Source: Hyphomicrobiales bacterium
GTDB lineage: Bacteria > Pseudomonadota > Alphaproteobacteria > Rhizobiales > Rhizobiaceae
Direction of reading: 5' to 3'
DNA: 64,000 nucleotides
NCBI GenBank assembly: GCA_900471925.1
Contig: UCGV01000004.1
Span: 1 to 64,000 of the forward strand
In this document: piece by piece, positions 48,879 to 56,174 of the stretch
How the letters are laid out: every line of letters starts with the position of its first letter
Numbering within the stretch: position 1 is the first letter of the stretch
Notes under the pieces: generated by a model
Told to the model about the DNA's origin: nothing
The model's input: the letters and a program-made list of their open reading frames with translations, nothing else
Databases searched by the model: none
Translations under genes and position numbers: made by a program

Positions 48879-49045
48879 GCGGATTGCTCTTTCTTTGTGC
48901 GTTAAAGGCTAACGAGGTGGCGAGATATTGTGCAGTCCATATTCATCCAGCTTTTCCACCTTTTGACGAAAATTATTCCGCAGAACGTTACCGGAAAAAA
49001 CGAACTTTTCGTCACAGATATATCAGCATTTCACATTAAGCGTTC

Positions 49046-49087
49046 TTGACATCAGCATACACAAACGACACGATGAAACCGGTTTCA
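49046..49087 (+). promoter_or_regulatory. Promoter and LacI operator of the amino-acid/glycosylasparaginase operon
   Basis: TTGACA (49046-49051) is a perfect -35 box, with CACGAT 17 bases later (49069-49074). A 14-base perfect palindrome, TGAAACCGGTTTCA (49074-49087), overlaps the expected start of transcription, and the GTG at 49109 follows. This is an ideal repressor site of LacI type; a close relative lies at 54201-54214 upstream of the M24 gene, divergent to the LacI gene itself. Confidence 0.75.
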
Positions 49088-49108
49088 ATCGTACATAAGG
49101 GAGTGATC

Positions 49109-49780
49109 GTGCGGTTCGACCTTTCGATCCTCTTGCCCCATCTGGGCTTTCTCGCGCAAGGCGCACTGCTGACGGCGGAGGCCTGCGTCCTGGCGCTGAT
49201 CGGCAGCGTCATCATGGGCGCCTTCGTCGCCATTGCGCGCACCTCTTCCTCCGCTCTTCTGCGCAGGATCTCCTTCGTCTATGTCGATATCTTCCGCAAC
49301 GTCCCCTTCATCGTGCAGCTGTTCTTCTTCTATTACGGCCTGCCGGAAATCGGCATCTATATCGATGCGTTCACGACTGGGGTCGTGGCCCTGTCGATTG
49401 CCGGCGGCGCCTATGCCTCCGACGTCATCCGCGCCGGCATCCTGGCGATCGATCCCGGCATCATCGAAGCCGCCGAAGTGAGCGGCCTGTCGCGCAGCGT
49501 GGTTTTCACCAAGATCGTCCTGCCGATTGCGCTCAGAACCTCCGTTCGCCCGCTCGGCTCCGTGCTGATCAACATGATCCTGACATCCTCGATCCTCTCG
49601 ACCATTACACTGAACGAGTTGACCGGCTCGGCACAGATCGTCGTCTCGCAGACCTACCGGCCATTCGAGGTCTATGTCGTGCTGCTCGTCGTTTATGCCG
49701 TCCTGACCTATCTCGTCTCGCTCGGTATCACCCTCCTCCACCGCCGCCTGAACCGCGACATGATGGAGGCCGTAGCCTGA
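49109..49780 (+). CDS. Polar amino-acid ABC permease (HisM/GlnP type)
   Basis: 223 residues with about five membrane helices; the coupling loop is AAEVSGLSRSVVFTKIVLPIALRTSVRPL. GTG 49109 is chosen because AAGGGAG precedes it and the promoter and operator occupy the upstream open frame. It is one of two permeases for an amino-acid-type importer; the operon also carries an Ntn hydrolase and a small binding protein. It overlaps the next permease by one base (TGATG). Confidence 0.9.
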   Translation: MRFDLSILLPHLGFLAQGALLTAEACVLALIGSVIMGAFVAIARTSSSALLRRISFVYVDIFRNVPFIVQLFFFYYGLPEIGIYIDAFTTGVVALSIAGGAYASDVIRAGILAIDPGIIEAAEVSGLSRSVVFTKIVLPIALRTSVRPLGSVLINMILTSSILSTITLNELTGSAQIVVSQTYRPFEVYVVLLVVYAVLTYLVSLGITLLHRRLNRDMMEAVA

Positions 49781-50451
49781 TGCGTTTCTCCGATTTCACA
49801 CCATTCGATATCTGGCTGCTGCTGCAGGGCCTCGGCGTCAGCATCGGCCTGTTTCTCTCGACCTCGTTGATCGGTCTTCTGGTCGGCACGCTCTGGGCCG
49901 TCTGCCGCTTCTATAGCGTGCCGGTGCTGACCCCGGTCATTACCTTCTTTGCCGAACTCCTGAAGAATTCGCCTGTTCTGGTGCAGCTCTTCCTCGTCTT
50001 CTTCGGTCTGCCTGGCCTCTTCCATATCCGCATAACGCCGACCACGGCTGCGCTGATCACGCTTTCGGCTAATTCCGCCGCCTTCGTCTACGTCATCGCG
50101 GTCTCGGCAATCGAGTCCATCGGCCGCGATCAGATCGAGGCCGCCCGTGTCTTCGGGCTTACCCGCTGGCAGGTGCTGCGCCATGTCGTGGCGCCCCAGG
50201 CCATGGCCTTCGCCATCGGGCCGCTGACGGCACTGTTGGTCAACCAGCTGCAGGTCACCTCGCTGATCTCGGTCATCGGTGTCGTCGATCTCACCAAGAT
50301 CGGCAACATCCTCAACCTGCGCACGCTGAAGCCCTTCATCGTCTGGACGGTGGTCGGCCTGCTCTATTACGCCTGCGCCAAGCTGCTCGCATGGCTCGGC
50401 GCCCGCTTCGAAAATCGCCTCAGGGCGCATGCCGCCTGGAGAGGGCTCTGA
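49780..50451 (+). CDS. Polar amino-acid ABC permease (HisQ/GlnP type)
   Basis: 223 residues. The N-terminal half contains FTPFDIWLLLQGLGVSIGLFLS; the coupling loop reads AARVFGLTRWQVLRHVVAPQAMAFAIGPL. The ATG shares its A with the stop of the first permease. With that permease it forms the heterodimeric channel. Confidence 0.91.
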   Translation: MRFSDFTPFDIWLLLQGLGVSIGLFLSTSLIGLLVGTLWAVCRFYSVPVLTPVITFFAELLKNSPVLVQLFLVFFGLPGLFHIRITPTTAALITLSANSAAFVYVIAVSAIESIGRDQIEAARVFGLTRWQVLRHVVAPQAMAFAIGPLTALLVNQLQVTSLISVIGVVDLTKIGNILNLRTLKPFIVWTVVGLLYYACAKLLAWLGARFENRLRAHAAWRGL

Positions 50452-50452
50452 T

Positions 50453-51187
50453 ATGCTCAAAGTAGAAAACGTCAAAAAGGCCTTCGGTCCGGTCACCGTT
50501 CTCGATGGCGTCAATCTCGCCATCAATCCCGGCGAGGTCGTCTCCATCCTCGGCTCCTCCGGCTCCGGCAAGTCGACGCTGATCCGCTGCATCAACGGCC
50601 TGGAAAAATTGAACGGCGGCAGCATCACCGTCGATGATTTCGACGTCGGCAAGCCGAAGGAATTGGCGGAAGCCCGCAAGCGCTCGGCCACGGTCTTCCA
50701 GCTTTTCAATCTCTATCCGCACATGACGGTGCTCGGAAACGTCACGCTGGCGCCGATCGAAGTGCTGAAGAAGCCTCGCGCCGAAGCGGAAGCCAACGCC
50801 CGCGCCCTCCTGAAATCTGTCGGCCTCGGCGACCGTGCCGATGCCTATCCGGCCCAGCTCTCCGGCGGCCAGCGCCAGCGCGTCGGCATCTGCCGCGCGC
50901 TTGCCATGCAGCCGCGCTACCTGCTGCTTGATGAGGTCACCAGCGCTCTCGACCCGGAAATGACGGCTGAAGTCCTCGATATTCTCGCCAAGCTCGCAGC
51001 GGAAGGTACGACGATGCTCTTCGTCACCCACGAGATCGAATTCGCCCGGCAGATTTCAAACCGCATCGTCTTTCTCGACAAGGGCAAGCTGCTTGTGGAC
51101 CTGCCGACTGCGGATTTCTTCGCTGCCGAAGGCGGCATGGCAAATCCGCGTATCGCTCAGTTCCTGTCCAAAATGCGTAAAGATTAG
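50453..51187 (+). CDS. Polar amino-acid ABC ATPase (GlnQ/HisP type)
   Basis: 244 residues: Walker A GSSGSGKST, Q-loop in TVFQLFNLYPHMTVLGNVTLAP, signature [15 protein letters not shown], Walker B LLLDEVTSALDP and switch His in MLFVTHEIEFARQI. The Walker B context D-E-V-T-S-A-L-D-P is typical for amino-acid importers. It lies one base after the second permease stop and eight bases before the Ntn hydrolase gene. Confidence 0.94.
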   Translation: MLKVENVKKAFGPVTVLDGVNLAINPGEVVSILGSSGSGKSTLIRCINGLEKLNGGSITVDDFDVGKPKELAEARKRSATVFQLFNLYPHMTVLGNVTLAPIEVLKKPRAEAEANARALLKSVGLGDRADAYPAQLSGGQRQRVGICRALAMQPRYLLLDEVTSALDPEMTAEVLDILAKLAAEGTTMLFVTHEIEFARQISNRIVFLDKGKLLVDLPTADFFAAEGGMANPRIAQFLSKMRKD

Positions 51188-51195
51188 AGGTATTC

Positions 51196-52113
51196 ATGCT
51201 GCTCTTGGCCAATAAAGAAGCCTGGCCCGGTTTCCCGACGACAGTGCAGATGCTGCGCGATGGCGCCATCAGCCTCGACGCCATGGTCGCCGGCATCAGC
51301 AAGGTTGAAAGCGAAGTCCAGGTCCGCAGCGTCGGTTACGGTGGCTGGCCAAACATGCTCGGCAACATGGAACTCGACGCCGCCGTCATGGACGGCAACA
51401 CCCGTGATGTCGGCACCGTCGGCGCCGTGCCGAACACGCTGCCCGTCGCCCGCCTCGCCCACGAAGTCATGAAGCGCCTGCCGCATGTGATGCTGACAGG
51501 CGACGGCGCCCGCCGCTTTGCCAGTGAAATCGGTTTCTCGGAAGACGACGTTCTTTTCGAGGACAGCAAGCGCGTCTGGTGGGAGCGGCTGGAAAAGGAA
51601 CTTCCGCCAGAGGACCTGGCGAAATTCCCTGACATCCCGCTGGCGCCGCTGAGCCGCGCCATCACCGATCCCGAGCGCGTGCGTGACACCACCGTCTTTC
51701 TGTCCGCCGACTCGGCACGCGGCATCCATGCCGCGACGTCCACCTCCGGCTGGGCCTGGAAGTATCCTGGCCGCCTCGGCGACAGCCCCATTCCCGGCGC
51801 CGGCTTCTATGCCGACAGCCGTTATGGCGCCGCTGCCTGCACCCATACCGGTGAGATGACCATGCGCTGCTCGACCGCGCGCACCGTGGTCCTGGCGCTC
51901 AAATTCGGCTATTCGCTTTCCGACGCCGTCAAGCTGGCTGTCGAGGAGCTCAACGAACTATCTTCCGGTTTCCTGGCCGGCGTGGTCATCCACGCCGTCG
52001 ACGCCAAGGGGAACCATGAGGTCGTGAATTTCAGATGCGAGGGCGAAATCCGCTACTGGCTCTGGGAGGACTCGATGCCCGAACCCGAACTTCGGGCAGC
52101 GAAACAGGCATAA
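51196..52113 (+). CDS. N4-(beta-N-acetylglucosaminyl)-L-asparaginase-like Ntn hydrolase (family T2)
   Basis: 305 residues, no signal peptide, so cytoplasmic. It has the glycosylasparaginase layout: W10, D66, an autocleavage site before T165 (R-D-T-T), T183, R193 and D196 at the spacings of Flavobacterium glycosylasparaginase as I remember it. The substrate loop that reads TGHGE there reads THTGE here, so side-chain specificity may differ. Known members split GlcNAc-Asn or related aspartyl amides. AGAGGTATTC precedes the ATG. It lies between the ATPase and binding-protein genes of an amino-acid importer, which points to uptake and cleavage of a glycosylated or otherwise N-modified asparagine. 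Confidence 0.85.
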   Translation: MLLLANKEAWPGFPTTVQMLRDGAISLDAMVAGISKVESEVQVRSVGYGGWPNMLGNMELDAAVMDGNTRDVGTVGAVPNTLPVARLAHEVMKRLPHVMLTGDGARRFASEIGFSEDDVLFEDSKRVWWERLEKELPPEDLAKFPDIPLAPLSRAITDPERVRDTTVFLSADSARGIHAATSTSGWAWKYPGRLGDSPIPGAGFYADSRYGAAACTHTGEMTMRCSTARTVVLALKFGYSLSDAVKLAVEELNELSSGFLAGVVIHAVDAKGNHEVVNFRCEGEIRYWLWEDSMPEPELRAAKQA

Positions 52114-52134
52114 TCAAAAGAGGGAAATGGAACC

Positions 52135-52926
52135 ATGAAACGCATTCTCACAGCCATTGCCGCGCTGGCCGTCGTTGCCGGCTCTGCGCTTCCGTCCTTT
52201 GCTGGCATGCTCGATGATATCCGCTCGCGCGGCGTCGTGCATATCGGCGTATCGCTCGGCGGCGAGCCGATCGGCTTCCGCGACGCGCAGAACAACCCGG
52301 TTGGCTATGACGTCGATGTCGCCAATCGCCTGGCTGAAAAGCTCGGCGTGCCGGTCGAATTTACCGACGTCTCGGGCGACGCCCGCATCTCCATGCTGGT
52401 CTCCGGCCAGATCGATGTTGCGATCGCCAATACCTCCGCCACGCTCGAGCGCGCCAAGGTCGTCAACTTCTCGATCCCCTATAACCGCGCCGGCCTGCGC
52501 GTCATCGTCCAGAAGGACGCCGGCATCAAGGAACTGAAGGATCTCGCCGGCAAGAAGGTCGTCGTCGGCCGCGGCACGACGGGCGAAACCTTCCTCAAAT
52601 CAGCCGTTCCGGACGCACAGCTCGTCTATGTCGATCAGTTCGCCCCGGATGGCGTGCTGCAGCTTCAGCAGAAGCGCGTCGATGCCGCAATCGAAGACTC
52701 CTCGCTGCTCGACTACCTCGCTACCAAGAACCCGACGCTGGTCACCCTTGCCGGCCTCTATTCCAACGACCCGATCGGTATGGCCGTCGCCAAGGGCGAT
52801 CCGGAATTCGTTCGCTGGCTCGACATGTTCGTATCGGACTACATCCAGTCCGGCGCTTACGAAGCCAATTACAAGAAGTGGTGGGGTGCAGAAGCCAACC
52901 CGCCAGCTCTGAACCCGCAGTGGTAA
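52135..52926 (+). CDS. Polar amino-acid ABC substrate-binding protein (family 3)
   Basis: 263 residues. The Sec signal MKRILTAIAALAVVAGSALPSFA is cleaved near 23. The family-3 features are VHIGVSLGGEPIGFRDAQNN-P-V-G-Y-D-V-D-V-A, then GDARISMLVSGQIDVAIANTSATLERAKVV, and C-terminal YEANYKKWWG. AGAGGGAAATGG precedes the ATG. It is the last gene in the operon, an unusual place for a binding protein, followed by a terminator-like hairpin and a long palindromic repeat. Confidence 0.92.
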   Translation: MKRILTAIAALAVVAGSALPSFAGMLDDIRSRGVVHIGVSLGGEPIGFRDAQNNPVGYDVDVANRLAEKLGVPVEFTDVSGDARISMLVSGQIDVAIANTSATLERAKVVNFSIPYNRAGLRVIVQKDAGIKELKDLAGKKVVVGRGTTGETFLKSAVPDAQLVYVDQFAPDGVLQLQQKRVDAAIEDSSLLDYLATKNPTLVTLAGLYSNDPIGMAVAKGDPEFVRWLDMFVSDYIQSGAYEANYKKWWGAEANPPALNPQW

Positions 52927-52936
52927 GATAATACTC

Positions 52937-52961
52937 AGAGGTCGCCATACAGGCGGCCTCT
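52937..52961 (+). terminator. Hairpin ending the amino-acid importer operon
   Basis: AGAGGTCGCC (52937-52946) and GGCGGCCTCT (52952-52961) pair with a single G-U wobble around a 5-base loop, 10 bases past the binding-protein stop. Only CCCCGC follows, so termination may depend on Rho or on the next hairpin. Confidence 0.5.
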
Positions 52962-52969
52962 CCCCGCTT

Positions 52970-53058
52970 CCGTCATCCTCGGGCTTGTCCCGAGGATCTA
53001 ATCACGTAGACGAAAGCTGCACCGGCTTGGATCCTCGGGACAAGCCCGAGGATGACGG
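52970..53058. repeat. Rhizobial intergenic palindromic element with nested hairpins
   Basis: Two perfect 29-base inverted arms, 52970-52998 and 53030-53058, surround a 31-base spacer. Each arm is itself a hairpin (ATCCTCGGG and CCCGAGGAT around CTTGT). The CGTCATCCTCGGGCTTG sequence recurs as a dispersed element in many Rhizobiales genomes. It lies between convergent transcripts and would stall both RNAs. Confidence 0.85.
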
Positions 53059-53107
53059 GGGAACAGTTGTACCCTCCATCAAGAATACCCTCCGACTGGA
53101 GCGGTTC

Positions 53108-54109
53108 TTAAGATGTCAAACGCGAAAAATAGGTCGTCGGCACGATGACCGGCGGCTGGCCGGCACGGAAGTCGCCGGGATTGGCGATGAAATCCACGAT
53201 ATGCTCGACATAGGCGCCCTTGTCGTATCCGATCGAGGAGATCGGATAGGCATCGAAATCGGTGAGAGATAGATTGTCGAAGCCATAGAGCCGGAAACGT
53301 GTCGGACGGTTGCCGGGAAAATCGGCGCGGCAGACATCGAGAATGCCCATGGCCATCGCATCCGACGTGCAGAAGATCGCATCCGGGCAATCCGCAGCAG
53401 TCAGCTCCTTCGCCGCAGCATGCCCGCTTTCATAGGAATAGTCGCCTTGCACCGTGCGCACCAGCTCAATGCCATTCTCCGCAAAGGCTCGTCTGTAGAA
53501 GCCGATACGGGCCTGCTCCATCGGCGAGGACGAACGGCCGGTAACGAGACCAGCCCGCTTCACGCCCTTCTTCGCCGCGTCGGCGACGGCTTCGGCAATG
53601 CCGCTGCCCTCATCGGGAATGACGACGGGCGAGAGATCGTCGTGAAGACCGTTCAGCATGACGACGAGATCCGAGCGGAACATGCGCCGCACCGTCGGCG
53701 CATCCGCAAAATCCGAAAAGACCAGCGCCGCATCGACATGATAGGCAACGCCATTGCGCAGGAATTCCTCGACGCGGGCGACCGAGCCGATACGGATCAT
53801 GATGACCTGCTTGCCGATCGACTGGATCTGATCGAGCAGCCGGTCAAAGAGATCAAGGTCCGAGAGATCGTGAATATGGTTGACGACGACGGCGATGAGA
53901 TTGACCGTCTTGGTCGTCAGGCTCTGCGCCAGAAGGTTCGGCTTGTAGCCGAGCCGAGTGGCGGCCTCGATCACTCTCTCGCGCTTATCGGCCGAAACCG
54001 GACGCGGCTCGCTGGAGAGCGCCCTGCTCGCAACCGCGCGCGACACCCCCGCCAGCTTTGCAACATCGGCAATCGTCGGAGCGGCATCGCGGCCAATGTT
54101 CTGTGTCAT
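53108..54109 (-). CDS. LacI-family regulator of the amino-acid/glycosylasparaginase regulon
   Basis: 333 residues. PTIADVAKLAGVSRAVASRALSSEPRPVS is the LacI helix-turn-helix and hinge, and a periplasmic-binding-like effector domain follows (VNLIAVVVNHIHDLSDLDLF). LacI proteins usually sense sugars, which is odd beside an amino-acid importer and fits a glyco-amino-acid ligand. It faces the importer operon convergently and the M24 gene divergently. Matching operators (49074-49087 and 54201-54214) connect it to both. Confidence 0.9.
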   Translation of the reverse strand: MTQNIGRDAAPTIADVAKLAGVSRAVASRALSSEPRPVSADKRERVIEAATRLGYKPNLLAQSLTTKTVNLIAVVVNHIHDLSDLDLFDRLLDQIQSIGKQVIMIRIGSVARVEEFLRNGVAYHVDAALVFSDFADAPTVRRMFRSDLVVMLNGLHDDLSPVVIPDEGSGIAEAVADAAKKGVKRAGLVTGRSSSPMEQARIGFYRRAFAENGIELVRTVQGDYSYESGHAAAKELTAADCPDAIFCTSDAMAMGILDVCRADFPGNRPTRFRLYGFDNLSLTDFDAYPISSIGYDKGAYVEHIVDFIANPGDFRAGQPPVIVPTTYFSRLTS

Positions 54110-54200
54110 ATTCGAGCGCTTTCCAACCTGTCATGGCGTGATAGCGCACAGATGTGCATCTTCGCTATCGGAAACTTACAATCATCCACGTTCACGGCAC

Positions 54201-54214
54201 TGAAACCGGTGCCA
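54201..54214. promoter_or_regulatory. Imperfect copy of the LacI operator
   Basis: TGAAACCGGTGCCA matches 12 of 14 bases of the perfect palindrome TGAAACCGGTTTCA at 49074-49087. It lies between the divergent LacI and M24-like genes, 44 bases before the M24 ATG, suited to control of both. Confidence 0.6.
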
Positions 54215-54257
54215 CCGGCCCTTTTCACCGCAATACCCGCTTGAATGGAGGAAATGC

Positions 54258-55616
54258 ATGGCAATCAACCTATCACCCGTCACCCTGCCCGATTTCGGAC
54301 CTGTAACCGCCGACCAGCCGCAGATCTCGGCCGAGACCTATGCTGGCCGCGCCGATGCTGCGCTGAAAGCCGCCGGCACCGATTGGCTCGTCGTCTATGC
54401 CGATCGCGAGCATTTCGGCAACATCATGTTCCTCTCCGGTTTCGAGCCGCGCTTCGAGGAAGCCCTGTTGCTGCTCGGCCCCAAGGGCAAGCGCGTGATA
54501 ATCACCGGCAATGAATCCGAAAGCTACACGGTGCTGGCGCGCTTGCCCGGCATCGAAGTGCTACGCGCCCAGAGCTTCAGCCTGATGGGCCAGGACCGCA
54601 CACAGAACCCGCGCCTTGCCGACCGCCTTGTCGATGCCGGAATCGGCAAAGGCGACAGCATCGGCCTCGTCGGTTGGAAATATCTCTCGGCGGAAGAGGA
54701 CGAAGACCACGCAAACTGCTACTTCGTGCCCGATTTCATCGTATCCGTGCTGCGCCGCCTCGCCGGCAGCGTCACCGATGCAACGTCCGTCCTGATGCAT
54801 CCGGAAAACGGCCTGCGCTCCGTCGTCGATATCGACCAGCTCGCCGCTTTCGAATGGGCCTCGGCCCGTTGCTCTCGCGCACTCTGGCGTGTCGTCTCAG
54901 GCATCCGCGAAGGCGATAGCGAATTCGAAGCGCTCGGCCGGCTCGGCTATGAGGGCGATCCGCTGAACGTCCACACCATGTTCGCCTCCGTCAGCAAGGG
55001 CGAAAACATCGTCGGCCTGCGCAGCCCGACGGCACGACGCATGAAGAAGGGCGATGGCGTCACCACCGCTCTCGGCTACTGGGGAGCCCTCTCCTCACGC
55101 GCCGGTCTACTGACCGATCACGACGAGGCCTTCCTCAAGCCCGCCAAGGCCTATTTCGAGGCTTTGATCACCTGGTACGAAACCGCCGATATCGGCACGA
55201 CCGGCGGCGATCTGTTCACTGCAGTCACCGAGAAACTGAAATCCGCCGGCCTGAACTCCGCTCTCAATCCCGGCCATCTCGGCAGCCACGAGGAATGGCT
55301 GCATTCGCCTGTTCGCCCTGGTTCCACCGAGCGCCTGCGCTCCGGTATGCCCTTCCAGGTCGATGTCATTCCCATGCCCATGCCCGCCGGCTGGGCGCTG
55401 AACTCGGAAGACGCGATCGCCTTTGCCGATGCCAGTCTACGCGATGCCATCCGCACCCGCTATCCCGACATGCATGCGCGTATTACTGCGCGCCGAGCCT
55501 TCATGGCCGACAAGCTCGGCGTTGACTTGAAGGAGAACATCCTGCCGCTCTCGGATACGCCGCTCTACCTCCCGCCCTTCTGGCTGAAGGCCGATCATGT
55601 GCTGATCCGCGAATGA
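54258..55616 (+). CDS. M24-fold (creatinase/aminopeptidase-like) protein lacking metal-ligand Asp residues
   Basis: 452 residues: an N-terminal creatinase-type domain (about 1-200) and a C-terminal pita-bread-like domain. In metal-dependent M24 enzymes, two Asp lie in D-x-G...D-x-T-R; here the segment is GVTTALGYWGALSSRAG with neither. A His survives in NPGHLGSHEEW and a Glu in NSEDAIAF, but the Glu of F-x-x-E-P is replaced by D-V-I-P. It may be a metal-free enzyme like creatinase or a non-enzyme. GGAGGAAATGC precedes the ATG. It sits in the LacI regulon, followed by a cupin gene. Confidence 0.78.
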   Translation: MAINLSPVTLPDFGPVTADQPQISAETYAGRADAALKAAGTDWLVVYADREHFGNIMFLSGFEPRFEEALLLLGPKGKRVIITGNESESYTVLARLPGIEVLRAQSFSLMGQDRTQNPRLADRLVDAGIGKGDSIGLVGWKYLSAEEDEDHANCYFVPDFIVSVLRRLAGSVTDATSVLMHPENGLRSVVDIDQLAAFEWASARCSRALWRVVSGIREGDSEFEALGRLGYEGDPLNVHTMFASVSKGENIVGLRSPTARRMKKGDGVTTALGYWGALSSRAGLLTDHDEAFLKPAKAYFEALITWYETADIGTTGGDLFTAVTEKLKSAGLNSALNPGHLGSHEEWLHSPVRPGSTERLRSGMPFQVDVIPMPMPAGWALNSEDAIAFADASLRDAIRTRYPDMHARITARRAFMADKLGVDLKENILPLSDTPLYLPPFWLKADHVLIRE

Positions 55617-55629
55617 TGGATAAAGGATA

Positions 55630-55646
55630 GGCAGCCCTTGGCTGCC
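55630..55646 (+). other. Intercistronic hairpin between the M24-like and cupin genes
   Basis: GGCAGCC (55630-55636) and GGCTGCC (55640-55646) pair perfectly with a 3-base loop, 13 bases past the M24-like stop. There is no U-tract, so read-through into the cupin gene is likely. Confidence 0.45.
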
Positions 55647-55690
55647 GGTCCCGCCTTGCCTAGATTGACTTCAAAAGCAGGAGGAGCGGC

Positions 55691-56167
55691 ATGAGCGACG
55701 ATCACGACCACAAGCATATCGACTGGCGCGAACACGGCGTGAAGGTCATTCCCGGCAATGCGCTCGATCCGAATACTGCCCAGACGCCGGGCATGAACCG
55801 CGCGACCGCTATCAACAATGCGCGCGCCGGCGCCGAGAAGATTTGGGCCGGCACGGTAACGATCCATGCCAATGCCAAGACCGGCGCCCATCACCACGGC
55901 GATCTTGAAAGCATCATCTATGTCGTGAAGGGCAAAGCCCGCATGCGCTGGGGCGAAAACCTCGAATTCACGGCGGAAGCCGGCCCCGGCGATTTCATCT
56001 TCGTGCCGCCCTTCGTGCCACATCAGGAAATCAATGCCAGCCGCGACGAGACGCTGGAATGCGTGCTCGTGCGTTCAGGCCAGGAACCCGTCGTCGTCAA
56101 TCTCGATATTGAACCGGTCGAGAAACCTGAAGATGTCCCGTGGATCGACCCGATCCACCGTCACTAG
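55691..56167 (+). CDS. Cupin-domain protein
   Basis: 158 residues. The cupin metal motif is readable: G-A-H-H-H-G-D-L-E-S (three His and a Glu) in motif 1, then PGDFIFVPPFVPHQEIN (the second-motif His). An N-terminal His/Asp-rich stretch (DDHDHKH) may bind metal. Small cupins of this kind act as isomerases, dioxygenases or sugar-binding proteins. AGGAGGAGCGGC precedes the ATG. It probably belongs to the M24-like transcript and ends seven bases from the convergent GMC gene. Confidence 0.85.
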   Translation: MSDDHDHKHIDWREHGVKVIPGNALDPNTAQTPGMNRATAINNARAGAEKIWAGTVTIHANAKTGAHHHGDLESIIYVVKGKARMRWGENLEFTAEAGPGDFIFVPPFVPHQEINASRDETLECVLVRSGQEPVVVNLDIEPVEKPEDVPWIDPIHRH

Positions 56168-56174
56168 TAGCCTA

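Noticed and set aside
49046..49108. 21-residue upstream extension of the first amino-acid permease
   Set aside because: It would start at the -35 box and read through the promoter and operator; GTG 49109 has AAGGGAG at the right distance.
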